Shown here: one piece after another, positions 6,748 to 15,158 of the stretch
Layout: every line of letters begins with the position of its first letter
Numbering within the stretch: the first letter of the stretch is position 1
DNA from: Nisaea sediminum
GTDB taxonomy: Bacteria > Pseudomonadota > Alphaproteobacteria > Thalassobaculales > Thalassobaculaceae
Assembly: GCF_014904705.1 (NCBI RefSeq)
Contig: NZ_JACZCQ010000006.1
Location: forward strand, 930,001-994,000
Length of the DNA stretch: 64,000 nt
Direction: 5' to 3'
Notes under the pieces: generated by a model
The model's input: only the letters and a program-made list of their open reading frames with translations
What the model was told of the DNA's origin: nothing
The model's database searches: none
Position numbers and translations under genes: made by a program

Positions 6748-8502
6748 TTACTCGGCTGCGGTGGGTGGCGCCCCCGCCTCGTCGTCGATCAGCGACTGGC
6801 CGGGCGCGATGATCGAGAACTCGACCGGCACCATTTCCAGCGTCAGCCCGGCGTCGGACTGGGTGACGCGCGTGAAGCGGGTCTCCTCCAGCGATCCGGT
6901 GTCCGGGAAGTCCTCGCGGTAATGTGCGCCGCGGCTGTCCTCACGGGCGAGCGCCGCCGACGCGATGACCGCGCTGATGTCGATCTGGCTCTCAAGGTTC
7001 ATCCAGTCGTGCCAGGTGAGGTTGAAGCTGCGGTCGCCGTCGGCGAGCCCGGTTTCGTGCAGTTCCGCGCGGAGATCGCCGAGACCGGTCATGGCGTCGG
7101 AAAGCCCCTCCCGGTCACGCAGGATACCGACCTTGTCCCACATCAGCCTCCAGAGCCGCTCGCGGAGATGGGAGAGATCCCCGCCGTTCGCGGCAAAGGG
7201 CCGTTCGGCACGGTCGAGCCCGGCCTCGATCGCGTTCGGATCCGCATCCTTCCAGCTTGCGCCCGCGTGCACGAAAGCCGCCATGCTCTCGCCCGCGACG
7301 CCGCCGAAGACGGTGGAGTTGGCGACCCCGTTGCCGCCGAGCCGGTTGGCGCCGTGCACCCCGCCGCAATCCTCGCCCGCGGCGAAGAGGCCGGGCAGCG
7401 CGGTCGCGCAATCGAGCTCGAACTCGACGCCGCCCATCATGTAATGCGCCGTCGGCACCACCTCGACGCGACCGCCCGCGAGGTCGAAGCCGCAATCGGC
7501 GCAGCGCTCCACCATGCCCTTGAAGCGTTTCGCCACGTTCTCCGGCCCGAGATGCGCCATCTCGATATAGACCCCGCCGTTCGGTGTCGTCCGTCCGTCG
7601 CGCATCTCGGCATAGATCGCGCGGCTGACAATGTCGCGCGTCGCCCGCTCGCCGTGCGCATGGTAGCGGGCCATGAAACGCTCGCCGTCGCCGTTGAGGA
7701 GATAGCCGCCGGCGCCGCGCAGCCCTTCCTCCAGCACCGTGCCGGTCATCCGCGTGTCGGTCCCGGCAAGCAGGCCGGTCGGGTGGAACTGCACCATCTC
7801 CATGTCGCGCAGCGGCAGCCCCCGGCGGAGCGCCATGCCCATGCCGTCGCAGGCCTTGTCGCCGGAGGGCGTGTGATAAAGATACATGGTCGGCCCGCCG
7901 CCGCTCGCGAGCAGTACGGCCTTGGCCTCGACATAACGGTATCCGCCGGTCCGCATGTCGATCAGCAACACGCCGGCGATGCCGCTGCCGTCGCGCGCCG
8001 GAACCAGCTCGATGGCGCGGTGCTCTTCCAGCTTGTTCACGCCGCGGGCCCAGACCTGCTCCATCAGCCGGTTGACGATTTCGATGCCGGTGAGGTCGCC
8101 CTTGTGCACGGTGCGGTCGAAGCTCTGCCCGGCGAAGGCCTTCTGGTGCAGCGAGCCGTCCGGGTTGCGATCGAAGAAACAGCCGAGCTCGTTCTCCAGC
8201 TCGTGGATCCGTTCGACCGCCTTCTCCACCAGCTTCCAGGCAAGATCCTGGCGCGGCAGCCACTTGCCGCCGACGATGGTGTCCATGAAATGCCGTTCGA
8301 CGCTGTCTCCCGGCGCGAGCGCAACGTTGTAGCCACCCTGCACCATGCGGGTGCAGCCGCATTTGCCGATCAGGCCCTTCACCGCGATGGTGACGTCGAG
8401 CTCCGGGTCGGCCTGCAGCGCGTGCAGGGCCGCCATCAGCCCGGCGCCGCCGGAGCCGATGATCAGGATGTCGGTGCGCAGGGTTTCGATGTCGCGGCTC
8501 AT
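6748..8502 (-). CDS. Succinate dehydrogenase/fumarate reductase-like flavoprotein subunit
   Basis: 584-residue FAD subunit of a membrane-bound dicarboxylate oxidoreductase. The Rossmann FAD motif IIGSGGAGL is at residues 14-22. Substrate residues match SdhA/FrdA: FHPTG, the catalytic Arg in GLRGAGGYLLN, the His in PTAHYMMGG and the Arg in GANRLGGNG. Oddly, where SdhA has SHT with the His that binds FAD covalently, this protein reads GCT (GKCGCTRMVQGG), placing Cys there. FAD is therefore either non-covalent or Cys-linked. Start ATG 8502 overlaps the upstream anchor gene by four bases. It may oxidise succinate, reduce fumarate, or act on a related diacid. Confidence 0.88.
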   Translation of the reverse strand: MSRDIETLRTDILIIGSGGAGLMAALHALQADPELDVTIAVKGLIGKCGCTRMVQGGYNVALAPGDSVERHFMDTIVGGKWLPRQDLAWKLVEKAVERIHELENELGCFFDRNPDGSLHQKAFAGQSFDRTVHKGDLTGIEIVNRLMEQVWARGVNKLEEHRAIELVPARDGSGIAGVLLIDMRTGGYRYVEAKAVLLASGGGPTMYLYHTPSGDKACDGMGMALRRGLPLRDMEMVQFHPTGLLAGTDTRMTGTVLEEGLRGAGGYLLNGDGERFMARYHAHGERATRDIVSRAIYAEMRDGRTTPNGGVYIEMAHLGPENVAKRFKGMVERCADCGFDLAGGRVEVVPTAHYMMGGVEFELDCATALPGLFAAGEDCGGVHGANRLGGNGVANSTVFGGVAGESMAAFVHAGASWKDADPNAIEAGLDRAERPFAANGGDLSHLRERLWRLMWDKVGILRDREGLSDAMTGLGDLRAELHETGLADGDRSFNLTWHDWMNLESQIDISAVIASAALAREDSRGAHYREDFPDTGSLEETRFTRVTQSDAGLTLEMVPVEFSIIAPGQSLIDDEAGAPPTAAE

Positions 8503-8840
8503 GAGACCATGATCCAGAACAGGAGACCGGCGGCGAGCGAGGCACCGGCGCCGAGGGAGATGAGGATTTTCAGCGGGTCGCGCCAAGGCAGGAACTCCAG
8601 CGCCAGAACCCGCAGCCCGAAGCCGAGATGCAGGGTGAGCAGCATGACGAGGCCCCATTCCGCAATCTTGACCAGCGGCCGGTCGGTCCAGGCGAGCATG
8701 CCGTCGAGCGCCGCATCGCCGTCGAGCGCGAGGCCGAGCACGAGGAAATGCGCCGGCAGGAAGAGCGCGAGGGCAAGACCGGAGAGCCGGTGCCCGAGCG
8801 CCGCCCACCAGCCGGGGTGATTGCGCGATGCCCGGATCAT
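8499..8840 (-). CDS. SdhC-like cytochrome b membrane anchor
   Basis: 113 residues with three transmembrane helices. HRLSG just before the first helix matches the SdhC quinone-site motif (Ser and Arg), and LHLGFGLRVLALEF resembles the heme b His segment of SdhC. It would anchor the flavoprotein and iron-sulfur subunits and pass electrons to or from quinone. ATG 8840 overlaps the stop of the preceding anchor gene by four bases, and its own stop overlaps the flavoprotein start by four, so the operon is tightly coupled. Confidence 0.83.
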   Translation of the reverse strand: MIRASRNHPGWWAALGHRLSGLALALFLPAHFLVLGLALDGDAALDGMLAWTDRPLVKIAEWGLVMLLTLHLGFGLRVLALEFLPWRDPLKILISLGAGASLAAGLLFWIMVS

Positions 8841-9166
8841 GCCGTCACCGCCCAGACGGCGCGAAGCCCGAGTCCCAGCAGCAGCAATGCGAAGGCGCTG
8901 GTTGCGAGATCGAGGGAGCGGCCTTTCCATCCCGTCCATTCGCGCAGGACATTGCGCAGGCCAATCGGCGCATGCAGCGCCGCGGCGAGGACGAAGAGGC
9001 CGTAGAAACCGGCCCAGAAGAGGCTGCCCTTGGTGCGGCCGAGGATCTCGCCCGCCGAGAGCCCGCCCTCGATGGCGTAGAGGATGAGTCCGAGATGCAC
9101 CAGCACCAGCGGCGCGAGCAGCATCGCGCTTGCCCGCTGCAGGAGATAGAGCCGCGCCTCCAGCAT
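8837..9166 (-). CDS. SdhD-like membrane anchor subunit
   Basis: 109 residues with three hydrophobic helices. LHAPIGLRNVLREW matches the SdhD heme-ligand segment (HAxxG followed by an acidic-aromatic end). An extra His (VHLGL) lies in the first helix. It forms the second half of the quinone/heme membrane domain with the next gene. Start ATG 9166 shares one base with the stop of the iron-sulfur gene (TGATG). Subunit identity rests on short motifs, so the C and D assignments could be swapped. Confidence 0.8.
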   Translation of the reverse strand: MLEARLYLLQRASAMLLAPLVLVHLGLILYAIEGGLSAGEILGRTKGSLFWAGFYGLFVLAAALHAPIGLRNVLREWTGWKGRSLDLATSAFALLLLGLGLRAVWAVTA

Positions 9167-9900
9167 CAGAGCTCTCCCCGCATCAGCGCGGCGAGGGTCA
9201 TGCGCTTCAGTCCGGCGATCCCGGCGGTCGGATTGATCCCGACCGGGCAATGCTCGACGCAGCTTCCGTGGCTGTGACAGCTGTGGCAGCCGCCGCTCTT
9301 CGAGACCGCGCGCAGCACACTAGACTTGTCTGCGTCGCGCTCGTCATTGGCGAGCGTCCAGGCCCGGTTGAGGGCGGCGGGACCGAGATAGCTCTCGTCC
9401 CAGCCGACGACGTCGCAGGCGGCGTAGCAGACCGCGCAATTGATGCATTCGATCCCGGCATTGGCCGCGGCGCGCGCCGGGCTTTCCGGAGAGACCGGCG
9501 CCATCGGCTCGTGCCTTGTCCGCGTCGGTTCGTGCCGTCCGCGGGCGTCCGCCCATTTCTCGAAGAAGGGCGCCATGTCGGTCGCGAGATCCTTGATCTT
9601 CGGCAGGTTGGCGAGCGGTTCGATCCGGAGCCTTCCGCCCTCGGCGACCTTCGCCACATGGGTCCGGCAGGTCCAGCGTGGCCTGCCGTTCACCTGCATA
9701 GCGCAGGAGCCGCACATCCCGACCCGGCAGGCGAAACGGTAGGCGAGCGCGGGCTCGGCGTTCCGCTGCACCCAGGTCACCACGTCCAGCACGGTCTGGC
9801 TTGCCTGGCGAGGCACACGATAGGTCCGGAGCGCGCCCTCCTCGGCCCCGCGCCAGATTTCGACCTCCAGCATTTCCTCCGTATCGGCGGTGTCTTGCAT
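9166..9900 (-). CDS. Succinate dehydrogenase/fumarate reductase-like iron-sulfur subunit
   Basis: 244 residues with all three cluster motifs of SdhB/FrdB: [2Fe-2S] ligands in CRVGMCGSC plus a later Cys (TCRTH), a CxxCxxCxxxC set (CINCAVCYAAC) for [4Fe-4S], and CHSHGSCVEHCP for the third cluster with one extra Cys just before it. It links the flavoprotein to the membrane anchors. It is the first gene of a B-D-C-A operon, unlike the common C-D-A-B order of the TCA-cycle enzyme. AAGGAG stands seven bases before the ATG and lies within a weak hairpin with GCCACACTC upstream. Confidence 0.9.
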   Translation of the reverse strand: MQDTADTEEMLEVEIWRGAEEGALRTYRVPRQASQTVLDVVTWVQRNAEPALAYRFACRVGMCGSCAMQVNGRPRWTCRTHVAKVAEGGRLRIEPLANLPKIKDLATDMAPFFEKWADARGRHEPTRTRHEPMAPVSPESPARAAANAGIECINCAVCYAACDVVGWDESYLGPAALNRAWTLANDERDADKSSVLRAVSKSGGCHSCHSHGSCVEHCPVGINPTAGIAGLKRMTLAALMRGEL

Positions 9901-9991
9901 GCCACCACTCCTTTTTCTCGAAAGCGAGTGTGGCGCCTATTCGGGACGGCGGAAAGGGGCGGGCGTGGAAAAAGTCCGGTTCGCTGGCAGA

Positions 9992-10017
9992 GGCTAGCTG
10001 TAGCGGCTAGCTATAGC
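9992..10017. repeat. 13 bp tandem duplication across a stop codon
   Basis: Two copies of a 13-mer (9992-10004 and 10005-10017) differing at one base. They lie at the 3' end of the minus-strand amidohydrolase gene. The inner copy encodes the last residues and TAG stop; the outer copy repeats them just beyond, giving a second in-frame stop. It looks like a recent slippage duplication. Confidence 0.7.
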
Positions 10018-11434
10018 GACTTTGGCCCCAGAAGCCGGGCCGGGCTTCCAGAAGATGCTGCAAGCCGGTGCGCTCCAGCGCTTTCGCGATGGCCGCGTCT
10101 GCGGCGTCCAGCACCGCGTCCTCGTCGAGGCTCAGCACCTTTCGACCGCGCATCAGGATGCGGCCGTCGACGATGGTGGTGTCGATATCGGCGGCGTTGG
10201 CGAAATAGATTGCCCGGTGCAGAGGCATGTTCGCCGGAACCAGATGCGGCTTCCTGAGATCGAGCAGCACGATGTCGGCCTTCTTGCCCGGCTCGAGCGA
10301 GCCGATCTCGGCCTCCATGCCGATCGCCTTCGCCGCGTCGATGGTGATCATTTCCAGCGCCTTGCCCGGCGGCAGGATCTGGTCGTCGCGGAAATGACGG
10401 CGGTGGTAATGCATCGCCTGCTGCATGTGACGGAACATGTCGCCGGAACGATCCGGCGCGGGCGCGTCCGAGCCGAGGGCGACGGTGACGCCGAGATCGA
10501 TAAGCTCCGGCGCCGGACAGCGGCCGCGCACCGAGGCGATGGCGGAGGGATTGTGCACGACGCTGGCTCCGCTTTCGCGAAGGGCGGCGATATCCGCTTC
10601 CGTCAGGTTGGTGCAGTGGGAGAGATAGGCGTCCGGCCCGAGAATGCCCTGCTCCCGGTGGGCATAGGCGATGCTGCCCTCGCGGTGGCCGTCCTGGGTG
10701 AAGCGCAGCCCGAGGTCGCGCGAAAGGGCGCGGACCTGGCGGGCGTGGTCGGTGACAAGGCCCGGCGTCACGCCGTCGGGCAGCGCGGCGCCCTCGTGGC
10801 TGACCGGATAGGTCAGGGCGACCGAAAGCCGCCCTTCGGCGGCGCCGTTCCATTTTCGGGCGATTTCCCGGCTGACCTCAAGCTGGCGCTCGAAGGAGAT
10901 CTCTTCATCCGTGCCGCTGCCGTCCCAATCCTTGTATAGCCAGGGAAAGGGCGGCCGGTTGCAGCCGACCGCGACGACGGCGCGGGTGCCGGCCTCCCCG
11001 ATCGCACCGCAATGGGCGTCGGCATGGCGTGGGTCGTCGGTCCGGCTGATGCTGTCGCCGCCGCCGAGCATGGACACACCGGTGGTGACCCCGGCGCGGA
11101 TCCGCTCTAATGCGAAGAGCGCGGCGTCGGCGCGCCAGAATTCGGCGTCCGAACCGCGTGTGTAGAGATGTCTGCAGGCGTCGAACCAGCCTTGGCCGTC
11201 ATCGCTCGCGAGCGTCTTGACCAGGGCATGGCCGGCATGGGCATGGGCGTCGATCAGGCCGGGCAGGACGAGCATGCCTGTGGCATTGATCCGTTCCGCG
11301 CCGTCGGCCCGCATCCCGCTTTCACCGACAGCGGCGATGCGTCCGTTTTGCACATGCACGGCGCCGCGGTCGATAACGCGGCGCTCGCCGTCCATGGTGA
11401 CGACGGTGCCGCCCTCGATCAGGAAATTCTGCAA
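10007..11434 (-). CDS. Amidohydrolase family protein (deaminase/chlorohydrolase type)
   Basis: 475-residue metal-dependent hydrolase of the amidohydrolase superfamily, in the subgroup with SsnA, cytosine/guanine-type deaminases and AtzA/TrzN. Metal ligands are visible: HxH in DAHAHAGH (about residue 63), His in FTQDGHREG, His in LSHCTN and Asp in GSDAPA. The beta-sandwich halves at both ends close with the usual PGKKADIVLLDL motif. The substrate is probably a deaminated or dechlorinated N-heterocycle or related amide, but it cannot be fixed from sequence. The start at 11434 gives a standard N-terminus (MQNFLIEGGTVVTMDG). Confidence 0.87.
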   Translation of the reverse strand: MQNFLIEGGTVVTMDGERRVIDRGAVHVQNGRIAAVGESGMRADGAERINATGMLVLPGLIDAHAHAGHALVKTLASDDGQGWFDACRHLYTRGSDAEFWRADAALFALERIRAGVTTGVSMLGGGDSISRTDDPRHADAHCGAIGEAGTRAVVAVGCNRPPFPWLYKDWDGSGTDEEISFERQLEVSREIARKWNGAAEGRLSVALTYPVSHEGAALPDGVTPGLVTDHARQVRALSRDLGLRFTQDGHREGSIAYAHREQGILGPDAYLSHCTNLTEADIAALRESGASVVHNPSAIASVRGRCPAPELIDLGVTVALGSDAPAPDRSGDMFRHMQQAMHYHRRHFRDDQILPPGKALEMITIDAAKAIGMEAEIGSLEPGKKADIVLLDLRKPHLVPANMPLHRAIYFANAADIDTTIVDGRILMRGRKVLSLDEDAVLDAADAAIAKALERTGLQHLLEARPGFWGQSRYS

Positions 11435-11500
11435 TGTCGTTCCGCCGTCAAAACAACCTGTAGTTAGGTCGGAAAAGCGTTCGCTCCGACCGTCGTGGCA

Positions 11501-11707
11501 TTATGTTCGGTTGGCGTTCCACAACACATAGAAAAGATCCTGGCCCAGCGGATGATCGGGGCAGGAATCTTCCGGCGAGCCGTTGTCAGAGGCATCGGAG
11601 ATAGCGGGCAGACTTTCGGAAACTTGAAATTTTTCAAGTTCCTGCATGCCCAGGCGCTGCAGAATGGAAACGCGGTTTCGTTTCTCGAAATCCGGCTGAT
11701 TCGACAC
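11501..11707 (-). CDS. Small hypothetical protein (68 aa)
   Basis: Unrecognised 68-residue acidic soluble protein. The GTG start at 11707 is favoured because AGGGAG stands seven to eight bases upstream; it gives an N-terminus MSNQPDFEKRNRVSIL. The middle (LGMQELEKF) looks helical, followed by a Ser/Asp/Pro-rich linker and a short aromatic end (LFYVLWNANRT). It is transcribed away from the divergent nitroreductase gene and stops 66 bp before the amidohydrolase start, so it may be co-transcribed with it. Confidence 0.5.
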   Translation of the reverse strand: MSNQPDFEKRNRVSILQRLGMQELEKFQVSESLPAISDASDNGSPEDSCPDHPLGQDLFYVLWNANRT

Positions 11708-11903
11708 CTTGTTTCTCCCTGCGTGCAATGTGACTTTATGCACGCCAGAGTGAATTCGTCATCAAAGTGCCGGTTGAGTCAACCCGCGGCTCGTGCCCTG
11801 TGAACCTTCCCGGGCGACACCAGCGGTTGCAGCGCTGGTGGTTGCGGACCGCGGTGCGCCGCGCCTACTCTCGCTACGGCAAAGCTTCAGGGACATTAGA
11901 ACG

Positions 11904-12737
11904 ATGAAATCGCTCGCCGATCTGATTGAAGACCGTTTCGGACTGAAAACCGGGGCCGGAGCCGATATGCCGGCGGAGGGGGAACTGGCGAACATCCTCT
12001 CGCACCGCTCGCACCGGCGGTTCAAGCCCGATCCCGTGGCAGACGATCTGCTCGAAGTTCTGCTTTCGGCAGCCTTTTCCGCGCCGGCCAAGTCGGACCT
12101 GCAGCAGTCGGGAATCGTCATTGTCCGGGACCCGGAGAAGCGCAGGACGATCGAGGCGCTGATGCCGGAAATGCCATGGATCGCCGAGGCCCCGGTCTTC
12201 CTGGTTTTCCTGGGCGACAACCGGCGCATCCGGCGTGTTTCCGAACTGCGCGGCAAACCCTTCGGCAACGATCACCTGGACTCCGTCCTCAATGCCGCGG
12301 TCGATGCCGGGCTGGTGCTGATGAACTTCATCCGGGCGGCGGAGGCCGTCGGGCTCGGCTGCTGCCCGATCAGCGTCGTGCGCAACCATATCGAGACCGT
12401 CTCGGAGCTGCTGGAGCTGCCGGATCACGTCTTTCCGCTTTGCGGATTCTGCCTCGGCTGGCCGGCGGGTGCCGGACATGTCAGCCTCCGTTTGCCGCCC
12501 CGCGTGTTGGTTCATACCGACCGCTATGACGACAGCGGGTTGGAAGCCGAGATCGACGGCTATGATGCAAGACGCAGCGCGCGCTACCGTATTCCGGATG
12601 AGAAGCAGAGATTGGTTGGTGAATACGGGCTGGCGCAAGATTACGGATGGTCGGAAGATAAAGCGCGGCAAGTTTCCAAACCGGAACGCACCCAGCTCGC
12701 CAAATACTTACGCGATCAAGGATTCAAACTTGAGTGA
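11904..12737 (+). CDS. Nitroreductase family protein (NfsA-like)
   Basis: 277-residue FMN-dependent NAD(P)H oxidoreductase. The first motif SHRSHRRFKPDPV binds FMN phosphate, and a helix with SAPAKSDLQQS follows. GLGCCPIS and the extended C-terminal arm (KPERTQLAKYLRDQGF) resemble the NfsA/FRP branch. Family members reduce nitro-aromatics, quinones or flavins. I start at ATG 11904, preceded by GGGA about ten bases upstream; earlier in-frame starts would add residues with no family match. It lies just before the liv operon but has its own 160 bp gap, so co-transcription is not implied. Confidence 0.87.
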   Translation: MKSLADLIEDRFGLKTGAGADMPAEGELANILSHRSHRRFKPDPVADDLLEVLLSAAFSAPAKSDLQQSGIVIVRDPEKRRTIEALMPEMPWIAEAPVFLVFLGDNRRIRRVSELRGKPFGNDHLDSVLNAAVDAGLVLMNFIRAAEAVGLGCCPISVVRNHIETVSELLELPDHVFPLCGFCLGWPAGAGHVSLRLPPRVLVHTDRYDDSGLEAEIDGYDARRSARYRIPDEKQRLVGEYGLAQDYGWSEDKARQVSKPERTQLAKYLRDQGFKLE

Positions 12738-12897
12738 TCGAGCTCTTCGCAATCGCGCCTTTTGGAAAAAGGGCTGGCGCTGACCCGGCGGATTTTCTAA
12801 CGTTTTTCCGGACAGGGAGAGCGCGCCGCCAAAAAAACAAAAAATGCGGTTCGGGCATGGGCCTGCGGTCTCCCTGACTGACAAGGGAGGAATTGAG

Positions 12898-14151
12898 ATG
12901 CGTTTCCTGAGAATGGATATGCGTGCCGCTACCGTTGCGGCCGCTCTGACCGCCTCGTTCGGTCTCGCCGCGGCGCCCGCCGACGCGAAGGTCGAAGGCG
13001 ATACCATCACGCTCGGCGCGGCGATGTCGCTGACCGGCAAATATTCGACCAACGGCATCGACACCCAGAACGGGTACGAGCTCGCCGCCGACATGATCAA
13101 CAAGAACGGCGGCGTCAAGGTCGGGGGCAAGAGCTACAAGCTCAAGATCGCCTATTATGACGATGAATCGACCCCCGCCCGCGGCGCCCAGCTCGCCGAA
13201 CGCCTGATCAATCAGGACGGCATCAAATATATGCTTGGCCCGTACAGCTCCGGGCTGACCAAGGCGATCGCGCCGGTCACCGAAAAGTACAAGATCCCGA
13301 TGATCGAGGCGGAAGGCGCCTCCCGGTCGCTCTTCACCCAGGGCTATCGCTACATGTTCGCGGTGCTCTCGACCTCCGAGCAGTATCTCGCGAGTGCGAT
13401 CGCGCTTGCCGCCGAGCTGGCCGAGGCCAACGGCAAGAAGGCGTCGGACGTCAAGGTCGCGATGGCGTTCGAGAACGATCCGTTTTCGCTCGATGTCCGC
13501 GCGGGCGTGGTCGAGGACGCGAAAAAGCACGGCATGAAGATCGTCATCGACGACAAGCTGCCGCGCGATCTCGCCGACATGACCTCGACCCTGACCAAGG
13601 TGAAGGCGCTGAAGCCGGACCTGCTGGTGATTTCCGGCCATGCCAAGGGTGCGGTTACCGCGGGCCGTCAGATCAGCGAAATGAAGCTCGACGTGCCGAT
13701 GATCGCCATGACGCACTGCGAGTCGGCCAAGATCACCGAGAATTTCGGTGCCGGCCCGATGGAAGGCATCCTCTGCCCGACCCAGTGGTCCGAGACCCTG
13801 TCCTACAAGGACGATCTGTTCGGCACGGCCGCCGAGTATGACGCGCTCTTCAAGAAGACCTATCCGAGCTACAAGACAGTTCCGTACCAGGCCGCCCAGG
13901 CCTCCGCGGCCCTGCAGGTCTGGAAGGACGCGTTCGAGCGGGCCAACAGCTTCGATACCGAGTCTCTGCGCGATGCGATCGCCGACACGGACATGGAAAC
14001 ATTCTACGGCCGGATCAAGTTCGCCCCGGAAGGCAACAACATCGCCAAGCCGATGGTGCTGCGCCAGATTCAGGGCGGCGAATATCTGGTTGTTGCGCCG
14101 ACGAAATGGGCTTCGTCGAAAGTCCAGCATCCGCGTCAGCCGAAATACTGA
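12898..14151 (+). CDS. livJ: ABC transporter substrate-binding protein (Liv/amide type)
   Basis: 417-residue periplasmic type I binding protein of the branched-chain amino acid/urea/amide family. The Sec signal peptide ends near residue 30 (APADA|KVEGDT). TITLGAAMSLTGKYS is the typical first strand, and MLGPYSSGLTKAIAPV is the hinge-side ligand loop. ATG 12898 has GGGAGG about eight bases upstream. It is the first gene of a five-gene importer operon. A strong hairpin follows the stop (14167-14199), which would allow more binding protein than membrane components to be made. The name livJ is by type; the true ligand may be another amino acid or amide. Confidence 0.9.
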   Translation: MRFLRMDMRAATVAAALTASFGLAAAPADAKVEGDTITLGAAMSLTGKYSTNGIDTQNGYELAADMINKNGGVKVGGKSYKLKIAYYDDESTPARGAQLAERLINQDGIKYMLGPYSSGLTKAIAPVTEKYKIPMIEAEGASRSLFTQGYRYMFAVLSTSEQYLASAIALAAELAEANGKKASDVKVAMAFENDPFSLDVRAGVVEDAKKHGMKIVIDDKLPRDLADMTSTLTKVKALKPDLLVISGHAKGAVTAGRQISEMKLDVPMIAMTHCESAKITENFGAGPMEGILCPTQWSETLSYKDDLFGTAAEYDALFKKTYPSYKTVPYQAAQASAALQVWKDAFERANSFDTESLRDAIADTDMETFYGRIKFAPEGNNIAKPMVLRQIQGGEYLVVAPTKWASSKVQHPRQPKY

Positions 14152-14166
14152 GCGTATGACCTCTTG

Positions 14167-14199
14167 AACGCGGTGGAAGGCATCCCCTTCCACCGCGTT
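14167..14199 (+). terminator. Strong stem-loop between livJ and livH
   Basis: Perfect 14 bp stem, AACGCGGTGGAAGG (14167-14180) with its complement at 14186-14199, five-base loop, followed by only a short T-rich run. It stands between the binding-protein gene and the permease genes. Such a structure typically gives partial termination or 3' end protection, so the binding protein is made in excess. The weak T tract argues for attenuation rather than full termination. Confidence 0.75.
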
Positions 14200-14261
14200 T
14201 CCTTCTCTCTGCGGGTGCCGCTCCGGCGGCCTGAACCTGGCAAGAAAGGCTGAGCGCTTCC

Positions 14262-15158
14262 ATGCTCGACAATATCTCCATTCTTTTTGAGGCACCGATC
14301 TTCGCGGTCGACCTGTTGATCCAGGGACTGCTGATCGGGGGCATATTCGTGCTCGCGGCCTACGGACTGGCGCTGGTCTGGGGCGTGATGAACGTCAAGA
14401 ACCTGGCGCAGGGCGAACTGGTCATTCTCGGCGGCTATCTCGCCTACCAGGCGACGCTCTGGGACATCCATCCGATCGTGGCGCTGCCGGTGGCTTTCGC
14501 TTTCATGTTCTGCTTCGGCTGGGTGATCTATCTGGTGATCATCAAACGCGTGGTCGACCGCGACATGTTCACCTCGCTGCTCGCGACCTTCGGTCTCAGC
14601 CTCTTGATCCAGCAGTCGCTGAACCTGGTCTTCGGCCCCGAAGTCCGGATCGCCGAAGCTGGGTTCGGGACCCTCATTCTCGGCGATCTCGCCATCCCGG
14701 TGATCCGCATCGTCAGCCTCGGCCTCGCCGCGGTGCTCGCGATCGGCATCATCCTCTTCATGCGCAATTCGAGGATGGGGCAGGCGATCCGTGCGACCGC
14801 CCAGGATCCGCGCGCCGCCCGGGTGCTCGGCATTAACACCGACCGGGTCTATGCTTTCACCTACGCCCTGAACGCCGCGATCTGCGGTTCGGCGGGGGTG
14901 CTGGTCGCGATGATCTGGAACATTCAGCCCTATTACGGCCTGGTGCACTCGATCCGCTCCTTCATCATCGTGACGGCGGCCGGGCTCGGTAACCTGCCGG
15001 GCGTGATCATCGCCGGCTTCGGCCTCGGCGTCTGGGAGAACTATGCCGGCTTCGTGTTCGGGGCCGAGTTCGCCATCGCCGCTGTCGTCGCACTTCTCGT
15101 CGGCGTCTTGATGGTGCGTCTCTTCCAGCTCTACCGTTTGCGGCAGGTGGTCCGATGA
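14262..15158 (+). CDS. livH: Branched-chain amino acid-type ABC permease LivH
   Basis: 298-residue inner-membrane permease with about eight transmembrane helices. Hallmarks include YGLALVWGVMNVKNLAQGE in the N-terminal third and IRATAQDPRAARVLGI in the cytoplasmic EAA-like loop that docks on the ATPases. It follows livJ after the stem-loop and overlaps livM by four bases (ATGA). It pairs with LivM as the transmembrane heterodimer. Confidence 0.92.
   Translation: MLDNISILFEAPIFAVDLLIQGLLIGGIFVLAAYGLALVWGVMNVKNLAQGELVILGGYLAYQATLWDIHPIVALPVAFAFMFCFGWVIYLVIIKRVVDRDMFTSLLATFGLSLLIQQSLNLVFGPEVRIAEAGFGTLILGDLAIPVIRIVSLGLAAVLAIGIILFMRNSRMGQAIRATAQDPRAARVLGINTDRVYAFTYALNAAICGSAGVLVAMIWNIQPYYGLVHSIRSFIIVTAAGLGNLPGVIIAGFGLGVWENYAGFVFGAEFAIAAVVALLVGVLMVRLFQLYRLRQVVR

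Noticed and set aside
4406-6922. Long plus-strand open frame (838 codons) opposite the fumarase-like and DUF3422 genes
   Set aside because: Arg/Ala/Glu/His-rich shadow translation typical of GC-rich DNA; the minus strand encodes recognisable proteins with family motifs across the same region.
6739-8820. Long plus-strand open frame (693 codons) opposite the flavoprotein
   Set aside because: Antisense shadow of a gene with clear FAD and active-site motifs; no domain recognisable in the antisense translation.
11467-11491. Hairpin GGTCGGA/TCCGACC in the amidohydrolase leader
   Set aside because: Seven-base stem with an 11-base loop is common by chance in GC-rich DNA; no conserved regulator pattern.
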